From an uncultured Collinsella sp. (GTDB taxonomy: Bacteria > Actinomycetota > Coriobacteriia > Coriobacteriales > Coriobacteriaceae), in NCBI GenBank assembly GCA_900541725.1, contig UQLB01000004.1, forward strand, positions 1-64,000: a stretch of 64,000 nt of DNA, read 5' to 3'. The notes under the pieces were generated by a model that worked only from the letters and a program-made list of their open reading frames with translations, was not told the origin of the DNA and ran no database searches. Made by a program: the position numbers and the translations under genes. This document shows, in pieces, positions 19,667 to 28,271 of the stretch (the stretch's first letter is position 1; each line of letters opens with the position of its first letter).

Positions 19667-19987
19667 ATGGCTGACATTAAGCAGATTACCCCCGAGAACT
19701 TCGACGCCACCGTCAACGGCAGCCTTCCCGTGCTGGTCGATTTTTGGGCTCCCTGGTGTGGGCCCTGCCGTTCGCTGTCGCCCATCGTTGACGAGGTTGC
19801 CGATGAGCTGGCGGGCAAGCTTGCCGTTGCCAAATGCAACGTCGACGACAACCAGGACCTGGCCATGAAGTATGGCGTCATGAGCATCCCCACGCTGATT
19901 GTGTTTAAGAACGGCGAGGAGATTGACCGCTCGGTTGGCGCTCTGCCCAAGGCGAGGCTGCAGGCGCTGCTGGAGAAGCATCTGTAA
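19667..19987 (+). CDS. trxA: Thioredoxin
   Basis: 106-residue thiol reductant with the active site WAPWCGPC (Cys pair near residues 30 and 33), the cis-Pro segment SIPTLIVF and the usual C-terminal helix. The length is normal. ATG at 19667 follows TGGAGGT; a longer open frame upstream has no start signal. Monocistronic with a strong terminator at 20099-20137. Confidence 0.97.
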   Translation: MADIKQITPENFDATVNGSLPVLVDFWAPWCGPCRSLSPIVDEVADELAGKLAVAKCNVDDNQDLAMKYGVMSIPTLIVFKNGEEIDRSVGALPKARLQALLEKHL

Positions 19988-20098
19988 TACGCTTGTTACT
20001 TACCCGCCGTCCATGAGCGCTTTTGCACCGCTCGCCGGACTGCCGGGCGCGGCGCGGACGACCACGGATAGTATGGTAGTTACAAACAGCCCCCAGTG

Positions 20099-20137
20099 AA
20101 CGGGTGCGAGTCACACAGACTCGCACCCGTTTTCTTA
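20099..20137 (+). terminator. Terminator after thioredoxin
   Basis: Thirteen-base-pair stem AACGGGTGCGAGT (20099-20111) with 20119-20131, then TTTCTT. It lies 112 bases past the trxA stop. Confidence 0.8.
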
Positions 20138-20208
20138 TGCAGCTGCGCACAGAGCGGGCGTAGTAAAATCTGAACCACTGAACTGCCCCATACAAAAGGA
20201 GATTTTCC

Positions 20209-20457
20209 ATGCATGATGTTGGAATGAACATGAGCCAGCTTGCCATGAGCGTCAAGCAGGTCGACGACACCATCGAGCTCGCTCACGAGTGGAGCCATCA
20301 GCTGCTGCATGCGACCGAGAACTTTGACATGGAGCGTATTGGCGCCAAGCTCGAGGCCGCCATGGCTGCGCTGCACGAGGCGCATGACGCGCTCGAGGGC
20401 TACGAGGACGCCATCGAGGCCGACCATAACTCCGTCGGCTCCGTGAAGCTGGTGTAG
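20209..20457 (+). CDS. Small acidic Met/His-containing protein next to nikR
   Basis: 82-residue, mostly helical protein (MHDVGMNMSQLAMS at the N-terminus, several His including HEWSHQLLHA and LHEAHDA). ATG at 20209 follows AAGGAG. It has no membrane segment or known domain. The nikR GTG follows its stop by one base, so the two are cotranscribed and probably coupled. The Met and His content and the nickel context suggest metal binding, but this is inference. Confidence 0.75.
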   Translation: MHDVGMNMSQLAMSVKQVDDTIELAHEWSHQLLHATENFDMERIGAKLEAAMAALHEAHDALEGYEDAIEADHNSVGSVKLV

Positions 20458-20458
20458 C

Positions 20459-20983
20459 GTGACCGAGCACGAGCACGAGCACGAGCACGGCTGCGACCAC
20501 AAGCACGAGCATCCGCACGGTCCGGCCGACCAGGCGAGCTGCCGTTGCGCCGGCTCCAGCTCCGAGCTGGTCCGCTTTTCGGTGACCGCGCCCGACGATC
20601 TGCTGCGCCGCTTTGACGAGCAGATCGCACGCCGCGGTGACGTGGCCAACCGCTCCGAGGCCGTACGCGACCTGATTCGCGCCTCGATCGCGAAGGAGCA
20701 GATGCGCACGCCCGACGAGCAGGTCATCGGTTCACTCACCATGATCTATGACCACCATACCGGCGATCTGACGCGCCGCCTGGACGAGGTACAGCACGAC
20801 TACACCGACGAGATCGTCTCAACCATGCATGTGCATCTGGATCACCACAACTGCTTGGAGATTCTGGCGCTCAAGGGTCGCGGCGAGCGCGTCTACGAGC
20901 TGGCCGACCGCCTGCTGGGGCTGCGCGGCGTTAAGCACGGCGAGCTCACGTGTGCCGCCACCGGACAAAGCCTAGGACTGTAG
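20459..20983 (+). CDS. nikR: Nickel-responsive regulator NikR with His-rich tail
   Basis: 174-residue repressor. The ribbon-helix-helix domain (LVRFSVTAPDDLLRRFD, NRSEAVRDLIR) lies at about 38-85 and the ACT-type nickel-binding domain follows, with the His/Cys site in MHVHLDHHNCLEIL. E. coli NikR has 133 residues; the extra 37 N-terminal residues are a His-rich segment (HEHEHEHGCDHKHEHPH) that resembles nickel-storage tails of HypB or SlyD. The start is GTG at 20459. It precedes hypFCDE, matching a role in nickel-dependent hydrogenase biogenesis. Confidence 0.95.
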   Translation: MTEHEHEHEHGCDHKHEHPHGPADQASCRCAGSSSELVRFSVTAPDDLLRRFDEQIARRGDVANRSEAVRDLIRASIAKEQMRTPDEQVIGSLTMIYDHHTGDLTRRLDEVQHDYTDEIVSTMHVHLDHHNCLEILALKGRGERVYELADRLLGLRGVKHGELTCAATGQSLGL

Positions 20984-21003
20984 CGGGATTTCCCGCAGCG
21001 CAC

Positions 21004-21081
21004 CTGCCAAAAAGGGACAGGTTTGTTTTGGCAGGTTTAGATGTTTTACCTACCAAAATAAACCTGTCCCTTTTTGGTCGG
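21004..21081. repeat. Palindromic repeat family D, copy 1
   Basis: Hairpin with arms CCAAAAAGGGACAGGTTTG and AAACCTGTCCCTTTTTGG between nikR and hypF; a half copy is at 29083-29116. It may separate nikR from hypF expression. Confidence 0.8.
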
Positions 21082-21101
21082 TTTTGATGAGGGAGAGCCG
21101 C

Positions 21102-23780
21102 ATGCGGCATGTGCATATTCATGTGACGGGCATTGTGCAGGGCGTTGGCATGCGGCCGTTTGTGTATCGCGAGGCCATGGCGCATGGCATCTGCGGCTGG
21201 GTGCTCAACGCAGGCGACGGCGTGCATGTCGAGGCGCATGCCTCGGGTGCGGCCGTCGACGGCTTTGTCGCCGCGCTGTCGGAGCACGCACCCGCGGCTG
21301 CCCGCGTGGAGCGCGTCGACGTTGCGGATTTGGAGCCCGACACTTGGGATGACGCCAATGAGCAGGACTTTCGCATTGTGGCGTCACAGGATAAGACTGC
21401 ACATACGACGCTCATCTCGCCCGATATCGCCACCTGCGACGACTGCCTGCACGAACTGTTCGACCCCGCTGATCGACGCCACCACTACCCCTTTATCAAC
21501 TGTACCAACTGCGGACCGCGCTTTACCATCATCCGCTCGCTGCCTTATGACCGAGCGGCCACCTCTATGGATCGCTTTCCCATGTGCCCCGAATGCGCCG
21601 CGGAGTATGCCGGCCCACTTGACCGGCGCTTTCATGCGCAGCCCGATGCCTGCTTTGACTGCGGGCCGCATATTACCTGGCGCGAGGCGGCAGGCGGCAT
21701 GGTGCTCGAGAGCTCAGAGGCGACGCCGGCTGTCGGCGACACGCGCGAGTCTAGCGACGCTATTATCGAGCGCTGTGTCGAGCTGCTCGAGGCCGGCGGC
21801 ATTGTTGCCATCAAGGGCCTGGGCGGATTCCATCTGGCTTGCGACGCCGCCAACGAGCAAGCAGTAGTCGAGCTGCGCCGTCACAAGCGCCGCAGCAACA
21901 AGCCGCTTGCCGTTATGGTGCGCGACCTTACCGATGCCGAGCGCCTGTGCCGTGTCAACGACGCCGAGCGCGACTTGCTGGCCGGCAGCATCCGCCCCAT
22001 CGTGCTGCTGCGCCGGCGTGGTGTTGGCATGGGAGATTCCTTCGATGCTCTCGCACTTGCGCCGTCCGTTGCGCACGATCTGCCCGAGCTCGGCGTCATG
22101 CTCCCCTATACCCCGCTTCAGCATCTGCTGCTTGCCGCGGCAGAAACGCATGGCATGCACGCGCTGGTTATGACCAGCGGAAACTTGAGCAAAGAGCCCA
22201 TCGAGACCGATGACGATCTTGCCTGGGAGCATCTCGTTGCCGCCGGCATCGCCGACGCGCTGCTCGGCAATGACCGCGCGATCCTCTCGCGCTACGACGA
22301 CTCCGTGGTACGTGTGGTCGACGGGGTCGTTATGCCCGTGCGCCGCGCTCGCGGGTACGCCCCGCAGCCGTTGCCGCTGCCGGCACTCGCCAGCGCCGCG
22401 CCCTGTGTGCTCGCCTGCGGCCCGCAGCAAAAGGCCACGATCGCACTCACGCGCGAAGACGCGAATGGAACGTCGGCCTGTTTTGTGTCGCAGCATATCG
22501 GCGATGTCGAAAACGGTGCGACTTTCGATGCGTGGAATGCGGCACGCACGCGACTGGAAGACCTTTTTGACCTAGCGCCCGCCGCGCTGGCCTGCGACTT
22601 GCACCCCAGCTACCTATCGAGTCAGTGGGCACGCGAACAGGCGCGCGAGCGCAATCTGCCGCTTATCGAAGTCCAGCACCATCATGCGCATATCGCGAGC
22701 GTGATGGCTGAGGCTATCGCCACAGGACAGCTTGCACCCAATGCGCGCGTACTTGGCATCGCCTTCGATGGAACGGGCGCTGGCACCGACGGAACCATTT
22801 GGGGCGGTGAGTTTCTTGTCGCCGGCCTCGCCGATTTTGAGCGCACCGCGCACCTGCGTACCTGGGCACTCCCCGGTGGCGCCGCATCTGTGCGCGACGC
22901 CCGACGCAACGCCTTTGCCCTGCTGAGCGAGCTCGATCTACTCGAACATCCGGGTGCCGCGGGACTCCTGGGCGGCCTCGATGAGCAGACGCGCAGTATC
23001 ACGACCACGATGATCAAGCGGAACATCAACAGCCCGCGAACGAGCAGTATGGGCCGTCTGTTTGACGCCGCGGCGGCGATCTTGGACATCTGCGGCACTG
23101 CAACCTACGAGGGCGAACCCGCCATCGAGCTCGAGGCCGCCGCCTGGCGCGCTTTTAGCGACGAAAACAGCCATTTCACTGGCAATCAGGCTGGCGTATC
23201 CGCATCCGTCTCAACATCGCTGGACAGTTTGTTCAGATATGTATTAACTACTGACCCCCTATCCCGCATTTTTGCCTCAGATTTGGCCAAAAAAGGCTCT
23301 CCAGACACCCTATTTGCGGCAAATATGTCTGCCGAACACCCCAAATCAACCCATTTGGGATCATCGCAGACGGCTTTTGCCACCCAGAGCCCATCACAAA
23401 AATACGTATCTGAACTAACTGTCCAGGCGGCCTCGGACAACCCCCTCATTTTGGATCCCAAACCGCTTTTTGAGGCGCTTTTGAGTGGAATCGAGGCCGG
23501 TGTGCCGGCCGACAAGCTCGCGCTCGACTTCCATATCGCCATTGCACGCGCATCGGCACGTATCGCAAGCGAAATCTGCGCTCGCGAAGGCATCGACATC
23601 GTCGCGCTCTCGGGCGGCGTGTTCATGAACCGACTTTTGCTTCGGCTCCTCACGCGCGAGCTCAAAGACGCCGGTCTTGCCGTCTTGGTTCCCCACACCG
23701 TGCCCGTCAACGACGGCTGCATCGCCTACGGCCAGGCGGCGGTCGCCCGCGCTCGCCTCACGCAGATCGCATCGCGGTAG
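21102..23780 (+). CDS. hypF: Carbamoyltransferase HypF (NiFe-hydrogenase maturation)
   Basis: 892-residue enzyme making the thiocarboxamide on HypE that becomes the CN- ligands of NiFe hydrogenase. Order: acylphosphatase domain (VTGIVQGVGMRPFVYREA), two zinc fingers (CDDCLHELF...CTNCGPRF and CPECAAEY...CFDCGPHI), YrdC-like domain (GGIVAIKGLGGFHLACDA), Kae1-like domain (EVQHHHAHIASVMAE, ALSGGVFMNRLLL). Start ATG 21102 after GAGGGAGAG. It is about 140 residues longer than E. coli HypF. Residues 707-775 are encoded by a MITE-like insertion (23220-23426) that keeps the frame; this stretch is Ser/Thr-rich, lower in GC, and lies inside the Kae1-like domain, so activity needs testing. Confidence 0.93.
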   Translation: MRHVHIHVTGIVQGVGMRPFVYREAMAHGICGWVLNAGDGVHVEAHASGAAVDGFVAALSEHAPAAARVERVDVADLEPDTWDDANEQDFRIVASQDKTAHTTLISPDIATCDDCLHELFDPADRRHHYPFINCTNCGPRFTIIRSLPYDRAATSMDRFPMCPECAAEYAGPLDRRFHAQPDACFDCGPHITWREAAGGMVLESSEATPAVGDTRESSDAIIERCVELLEAGGIVAIKGLGGFHLACDAANEQAVVELRRHKRRSNKPLAVMVRDLTDAERLCRVNDAERDLLAGSIRPIVLLRRRGVGMGDSFDALALAPSVAHDLPELGVMLPYTPLQHLLLAAAETHGMHALVMTSGNLSKEPIETDDDLAWEHLVAAGIADALLGNDRAILSRYDDSVVRVVDGVVMPVRRARGYAPQPLPLPALASAAPCVLACGPQQKATIALTREDANGTSACFVSQHIGDVENGATFDAWNAARTRLEDLFDLAPAALACDLHPSYLSSQWAREQARERNLPLIEVQHHHAHIASVMAEAIATGQLAPNARVLGIAFDGTGAGTDGTIWGGEFLVAGLADFERTAHLRTWALPGGAASVRDARRNAFALLSELDLLEHPGAAGLLGGLDEQTRSITTTMIKRNINSPRTSSMGRLFDAAAAILDICGTATYEGEPAIELEAAAWRAFSDENSHFTGNQAGVSASVSTSLDSLFRYVLTTDPLSRIFASDLAKKGSPDTLFAANMSAEHPKSTHLGSSQTAFATQSPSQKYVSELTVQAASDNPLILDPKPLFEALLSGIEAGVPADKLALDFHIAIARASARIASEICAREGIDIVALSGGVFMNRLLLRLLTRELKDAGLAVLVPHTVPVNDGCIAYGQAAVARARLTQIASR
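23220..23426. mobile_element. MITE-like insertion inside hypF
   Basis: 207 bp bounded by 26-bp inverted repeats that match at 24 of 26 positions: 23220-23245 (CTGGACAGTTTGTTCAG...) and 23401-23426. The inside is visibly less GC-rich than hypF, holds a small palindrome (CCCAAAT...ATTTGGG) and no transposase. The length is exactly 69 codons with no stop in the hypF frame. No clear target-site duplication was seen. Confidence 0.75.
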
Positions 23781-23911
23781 GCTGCTTGGCCAGCCCATGC
23801 GCCGCCGTCTCACAGGTGTAACGCGTTTGCCCGCAACCCCCGCGAGCGCTACCATCAACTGATGGATTATTAAGCGCCCATCCAGCGCAAAGCGTATAAA
23901 AGGGAAACATT

Positions 23912-24172
23912 ATGTGCCTTGCCGTTCCCGGTAAAGTGGTCAAACGCGACGACGACCTAAAGGCGATCGTCGACATGATGGGCATCGAGCGCCCCGTATC
24001 GCTGCGACTTGTGCCGACGGCACAGGTGGGCGACTATGTTCTCGTACACGCCGGCTTTGGCATCCAGATTGTCGACGAGCAGGAAGCCCAGGAGACGCTC
24101 GAGCTGGTCAACGCCATGACCGAGCTGGTCGAAGAGGACCAGCTCGCCACCAACCCGGCCGAGGCATACTAG
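23912..24172 (+). CDS. hypC: Hydrogenase maturation chaperone HypC
   Basis: 86-residue HypC/HupF protein. The N-terminal MCLAVPGKV carries the essential Cys2 that binds the Fe(CN)2CO unit and the hydrogenase large subunit together with HypD. Normal length apart from a short acidic tail. Its TAG stop overlaps the GTG of hypD. Part of hypFCDE. Confidence 0.96.
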   Translation: MCLAVPGKVVKRDDDLKAIVDMMGIERPVSLRLVPTAQVGDYVLVHAGFGIQIVDEQEAQETLELVNAMTELVEEDQLATNPAEAY

Positions 24173-25284
24173 TGGCGGCGGCGCAACCGGTTCACTCCGG
24201 TATCGACTTTTCGGCATTTCGCGACCCACGGCTCGCTCGCGAGCTCATCGACCGCATTCATGAGCTTGTCGGCGACCGCACCATCAACCTGATGGAGGTC
24301 TGCGGTACGCATACCGTGAGCATTGGCCGCTATGGTTTTCGCTCCATTATGCCGGCGGGGCTCAAGCTGTTGAGCGGCCCGGGCTGCCCCGTCTGCGTTA
24401 CCGCAAACCGCGACATCGACCACGCAATCGCACTCGCCAAGATGGACGGCGCCATCATCACTACCTTTGGTGACATGATGCGCGTGCCCGGATCGTCCAC
24501 CTCGCTTGCCGCGCAAAAGGCAGCCGGACGCGACATCCGTATCGTCTACTCGCCGCTCGACGCGCTCGATATCGCCAAACACAGCCCCGACCGCCCGGTC
24601 ATCTTTATGGGCGTGGGCTTTGAGACTACGACGCCCACCATCGCCGCCGCCATCCTGGAGGCCGATGCACGCGGACTCCAGAACTTCTCGGTCTATTGCG
24701 CCCACAAGACCACGCCACCGGCGCTGCGCGCGATTGCCAACGACCCCGAGACCACTATCGACGGCTTTATCCTGCCGGGCCACGTCGCCACCATCACAGG
24801 CCTGGTACCCTTTGGCTTTTTGGTCGATGAGTTTAGGACCCCAGGCGTGGTCACGGGATTTGAGCCGGTCGATATTCTGCAGGGTATCTGCATGCTGGTG
24901 CAGATGGTCGTTGAGGGGCGGCCCGCGATCGACAACGCGTACCGTCGCGGCGTCAACGTGGACGGCAACCCCGTGGCGCGCCAACTGGTCGAGCAGGTGT
25001 TTGAGCCGTGCGATACCACATGGCGCGGGCTGGGACCGATTGCCGCCTCGGGCCTTTCCATCCGCCCCGAGTTCTCGCGCTTTGACGCCGGCGCCCGCTA
25101 TGACGTGCCCGTTGAACCGACGGTCGAGCCGCGCGGATGCCGTTGCGGCGACGTGCTGCGCGGGGCCATCGCACCGAGCGACTGCCCACTTTTCGGCCAC
25201 GCCTGCACGCCCGGGCATCCTGTTGGCCCGTGCATGGTGAGCTCGGAAGGCAGCTGCGCTGCGTACTTTAGATACCAAATCTAG
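24172..25284 (+). CDS. hypD: Hydrogenase maturation protein HypD
   Basis: 370-residue [4Fe-4S] protein that, with HypC, assembles Fe(CN)2CO. Conserved motifs are MEVCGTHT, GPGCPVCV, TFGDMMRVPG, GFETTTP, and the C-terminal Cys cluster (CRCGDVLRG, then CPLFGHACTP and CMVSSEGSCAAYF). GTG start at 24172 overlapping hypC (TAGTG). Full length. Confidence 0.96.
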   Translation: MAAAQPVHSGIDFSAFRDPRLARELIDRIHELVGDRTINLMEVCGTHTVSIGRYGFRSIMPAGLKLLSGPGCPVCVTANRDIDHAIALAKMDGAIITTFGDMMRVPGSSTSLAAQKAAGRDIRIVYSPLDALDIAKHSPDRPVIFMGVGFETTTPTIAAAILEADARGLQNFSVYCAHKTTPPALRAIANDPETTIDGFILPGHVATITGLVPFGFLVDEFRTPGVVTGFEPVDILQGICMLVQMVVEGRPAIDNAYRRGVNVDGNPVARQLVEQVFEPCDTTWRGLGPIAASGLSIRPEFSRFDAGARYDVPVEPTVEPRGCRCGDVLRGAIAPSDCPLFGHACTPGHPVGPCMVSSEGSCAAYFRYQI

Positions 25285-25331
25285 CCCGAACGCCCCCACG
25301 CACCAGACGCACCACGATTGGAGTTTTCGAT

Positions 25332-26366
25332 ATGTCCCATAGCGTCACCGATAGCACTGTCCTGCTGGGCCACGGCTCCGGCGGCCAGATGATGAAGCGC
25401 ATTATCGACGAGGTCTTTCTGGATGCCTTTGGGTCGCCCGAGCTGCTCGAAGGCAACGATGCCGGTGTCGCCGCCCTGCCCGCGAGCGGGCGCATCGCCA
25501 TGTCGACCGACAGCTTTGTGGTGACGCCGCAGTTCTTCCCCGGCGGAAATATCGGCAGGCTCGCCGTGTGCGGAACCGTCAACGATGTTGCGACCTCGGG
25601 TGCCAACGTGCGCTTCCTTTCGTGCGGCTTTATCCTCGAAGAGGGCTATCCTATGGATAAGCTGCGCCAGATTGTGCAGACCATGGCCGAGACGGCGCGC
25701 GAGGCGGGCGTCAAAATCATCACCGGCGACACCAAGGTGGTCGAGCGCGGCGGAGCTGACGGCGTCTACATCAACACCGCCGGCGTGGGCGAGGTTCCCG
25801 CGGGCGTGACGCTCAGCGGCGCCAGCTGCCAGCCCGGCGACGTCGTCCTGGTCTCGGGCACGCTGGGCGACCACGGCATCGCCATCATGAGCCAGCGCGA
25901 GGGCCTGGCGTTCTCGAGCAGCATCGAGAGCGACGCCGCGCCCCTCAACCACCTGATTGCCGACGTGCTGGCCGCCGCCCCCGATACGCGTTGCTTCCGC
26001 GACCCCACGCGCGGTGGCCTGGCATCCACGCTCAACGAGTTTGCCCAGGCCAGCGGCGTTGCCATGGAGATTGACGAGGACGCCGTACCCGTGCGCCCCG
26101 ACGTGCAGGCCGCCTGCGAGATGCTCGGCTACGACGTGCTGCAGGTTGCCAACGAGGGCAAGATGGTCGCCGTGGTGCCAGCCGAGCAGGCCGACGCGGC
26201 GCTAGCAGCCATGCGTGCCGCCCGCTACGGCGAGAACGCCGCCATCATCGGTCGCGTGCTGCCGGTCGCCGAAGGTGCTCGTCCCGCCGTGCGTGTGCGC
26301 ACCGGCTGGGGCTCGACGCGTATCCTCGACATGCTCGTGGGAGAGCAGCTGCCCAGGATCTGCTAG
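25332..26366 (+). CDS. hypE: Hydrogenase maturation protein HypE
   Basis: 344-residue PurM-like ATPase that dehydrates the carbamoyl group received from HypF to a nitrile. It starts with LLGHGSGGQMMKRII, carries AMSTDSFVVTPQFFPGGNIG and GDTKVV, and ends exactly in LPRIC, whose terminal Cys is the carbamoylation site. ATG at 25332 after TTGGAG. Last gene of hypFCDE; hypA, hypB and hydrogenase subunits are not in the window. Confidence 0.97.
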   Translation: MSHSVTDSTVLLGHGSGGQMMKRIIDEVFLDAFGSPELLEGNDAGVAALPASGRIAMSTDSFVVTPQFFPGGNIGRLAVCGTVNDVATSGANVRFLSCGFILEEGYPMDKLRQIVQTMAETAREAGVKIITGDTKVVERGGADGVYINTAGVGEVPAGVTLSGASCQPGDVVLVSGTLGDHGIAIMSQREGLAFSSSIESDAAPLNHLIADVLAAAPDTRCFRDPTRGGLASTLNEFAQASGVAMEIDEDAVPVRPDVQAACEMLGYDVLQVANEGKMVAVVPAEQADAALAAMRAARYGENAAIIGRVLPVAEGARPAVRVRTGWGSTRILDMLVGEQLPRIC

Positions 26367-26491
26367 CGGCAAAGGCTTGCGCTGGCGCGATGCGCCCCGA
26401 TGCCGTTAAAGATGTTCAGATTCCAGGCACGCCCGACGCGCAAGCCCAGTATCATGGGGTGCGCTTTACAACTCAAACGGCAGGAGCACCC

Positions 26492-27160
26492 ATGACAGCT
26501 GCTTATTCCCATGTGATCTTTGATCTGGACGGCACCATCCTCAATACGCTCGAGGACCTGGCGACAGCCGGCAACCATACCTGCGAGCTGCACGGCTGGC
26601 CCACGTTTGCCGTGGACGAGTACCGCTACAAGGTGGGAAACGGCATGCTCAAGCTGGTCGAGCGCTTTATGCCCGCCGAGTACGCGGGCGACGGCCGCAT
26701 GTTTGAGCAGACGCTCGCCGAGTTTAGGGCTTATTACGGCGAGCACAAGGAGGACCACACCGCCCCCTATGCCGGCACGGTCGAGATGCTCGACCGTCTG
26801 CGCGCCGCGGGCGTTGAGCTTGCCGTGCTCACCAACAAGGACCATATTTCGGCGGCTCCGCTTATCGAGAAGTATTTTGGTTCCGAGCGCTTTGCGCTGG
26901 TGCAGGGCCGCGTCGACGCGTTTCCTCCCAAGCCCGAGGCGCCTGTTACGCTGCATGTGATGAAAGAGCTAGGCGCCGACCCGGCAACAACACTCTATGT
27001 GGGCGATTCCAATGTCGATATCCTGACCGGTCACAATGCCGGCCTCAAGAGCGCCGGTGTCAGCTGGGGCTTCCGCGGCCGCGCAGAGCTGGAAGCCGCC
27101 GGCGCCGACTACGTGGTGGACACCCAAGACGAACTCGCTGTACTGATCTTGGGCAAGTAG
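26492..27160 (+). CDS. HAD-family phosphatase (phosphoglycolate phosphatase-like)
   Basis: 222-residue haloacid dehalogenase hydrolase. Motif I DLDGTILNT carries the nucleophile Asp, motif II is VLTNK, and motif III/IV is FPPKPEAP with VGDSNVDI. The cap domain between about 18 and 85 is the helical type of Gph/PpaX. The substrate is uncertain (phosphoglycolate, pyrophosphate or a sugar phosphate). ATG at 26492 after CAGGAG. It follows hypE by 125 bases; there is no functional link beyond position. Confidence 0.9.
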   Translation: MTAAYSHVIFDLDGTILNTLEDLATAGNHTCELHGWPTFAVDEYRYKVGNGMLKLVERFMPAEYAGDGRMFEQTLAEFRAYYGEHKEDHTAPYAGTVEMLDRLRAAGVELAVLTNKDHISAAPLIEKYFGSERFALVQGRVDAFPPKPEAPVTLHVMKELGADPATTLYVGDSNVDILTGHNAGLKSAGVSWGFRGRAELEAAGADYVVDTQDELAVLILGK

Positions 27161-27171
27161 CGAGCCGCCCA

Positions 27172-27294
27172 CCAATAAGTTGCGGTGAAATAGGGACTGA
27201 TTACCGGCCTACTGCCCCCAAACAGTCCCTATTTCACCGCAACTTAGATGGGCACGGGGTAGCTAAAAGAGCCCCGTCCCAAATTAGCTGCCCC
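27172..27294. repeat. Family A copy 2 and family J palindrome
   Basis: Family A hairpin at 27172-27245 (CCAATAAGTTGCGGTG and complement) followed by a palindrome GGGGTAGCTAA...TTAGCTGCCCC at 27256-27294. The latter shares GCTAAAAGAG and CCCCGTCCCAAA with the hairpin at 48500-48569. Confidence 0.75.
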
Positions 27295-27298
27295 TCAA

Positions 27299-27474
27299 CA
27301 ATGGCAACACCGCAGGTAGAGGACGGACAGCGAGCGCCGCCCAAGCCGAACAAGTTGGCATGAAAAAGGCGAGGCATAGACCTTTTGGTCATGCCTCGCC
27401 TTTTGAGTGACAAATTGTCGGCTTGGGCGGCGCGCAGCGTCGAGCAGTTACGGCGTTTGGTAAAACGCCGTAAC
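27299..27474 (-). ncRNA. Structured 3' element H, copy 2 (after the lipoprotein gene)
   Basis: Same plan as 7318-7497: outer stem 27336-27349 with 27418-27431 (GCCGCCCAAGCCGA and complement), inner hairpin 27368-27377 with 27391-27400, and terminal hairpin 27447-27458 with 27463-27474. Against copy 1 the outer stem has many paired changes, the inner stem an A-T to G-C change, and the terminal stem ACGCGG becomes ACGGCG with matching change opposite. On the minus strand the inner hairpin is followed by TTTTT. It begins 3 bases past the lipoprotein stop. Confidence 0.75.
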
Positions 27475-27477
27475 GAA

Positions 27478-28035
27478 CTAGCTCAGCATCGCATCCATCA
27501 TCTCGGAGTTGACGGAGTCGTCGGCAGACCACTCGCCGTCATCGTTGCAGGTGTACTTGAAGATAACCGTGGTCTTCCTGGGCTCGGTGGCCTTGGTCAC
27601 ATCGACCATCACCTGGCCGGCCATCTTGTACAGCTCGTCATCGGAAGGAACCGTGTCAAGCGCAGCGACCTTCTCCTGATACTGGGTGGAGAAGTCCTCG
27701 ACGATCTTGTTCATAGACTTGCAGGTGATGGAGACCTCGGCGGTCGCGACACCCTTGTCTTCGTCGACCGTCACGTCGCCGATCTTGTAGTCAAAGCCCT
27801 CGAGATAGGTCTTGGCATACTCCTTGGGATCGATACCCAGCTGCTCGAACTCGTCGCCCGAAGCCTCCTCCAGACCAGAGAGGAAGTCGTCGCCACCGTT
27901 CTTGACCTCGTCAAACTGAGTCGTAAGATCCTCGGTGATGAGCTCCTCAACCGAAGGACCTCCACAGCCGGAAAGCACGACCACACATGCAACCAAGACG
28001 GCCATGAGGGGTGCAAGCAGCAGCTTCTTTTTCAT
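27478..28035 (-). CDS. Secreted lipoprotein, unknown function
   Basis: 185-residue lipoprotein. MKKKLL and a hydrophobic stretch lead to the lipobox VLSGC, with Cys23 as the lipidation site. The mature part is acidic and alternates helices and strands (EVSITCKSMNKIVEDFSTQY; VIFKYTCNDDGEWSADD), like DUF-type lipoproteins of gut actinobacteria and Firmicutes. ATG at 28035 follows GGGAGGA; the open frame runs further upstream without a start signal. A promoter lies at 28101-28130, and element H follows the stop. Confidence 0.88.
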   Translation of the reverse strand: MKKKLLLAPLMAVLVACVVVLSGCGGPSVEELITEDLTTQFDEVKNGGDDFLSGLEEASGDEFEQLGIDPKEYAKTYLEGFDYKIGDVTVDEDKGVATAEVSITCKSMNKIVEDFSTQYQEKVAALDTVPSDDELYKMAGQVMVDVTKATEPRKTTVIFKYTCNDDGEWSADDSVNSEMMDAMLS

Positions 28036-28100
28036 GTTGTTCCTCCCAATGAGCGGCACTGCGCTTCCCAGACGCGGCGCACGTTGTAATAAGTAAGCCC

Positions 28101-28130
28101 ATACTATCCGCTTATGAACACCCTCGGCAA
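28101..28130 (-). promoter_or_regulatory. Promoter of the lipoprotein gene
   Basis: Minus-strand -35 TTGCCG (28130-28125), 18-base spacer, -10 TAGTAT (28106-28101), about 65 bases before the start codon. Confidence 0.5.
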
Positions 28131-28216
28131 CGCGAAGGCACGGTCGGTTCGTTTTAGCGTCCGAACGGTTTGCAAGCCCGCCCAACGTGCAATAAAACGC
28201 TTTCCCGCGGTGCAAT

Positions 28217-28248
28217 AAAAAAGGTGGCCGGAAAACCCGACCACCCTT
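28217..28248 (-). terminator. Terminator of the PTS EIIA gene
   Basis: Minus-strand hairpin GGTGGTCGG / CCGGCCACC with loop GTTTT (within 28222-28247), followed by a run of six T. Confidence 0.88.
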
Positions 28249-28271
28249 GCACATCCTTTGGATGCCGCAAT

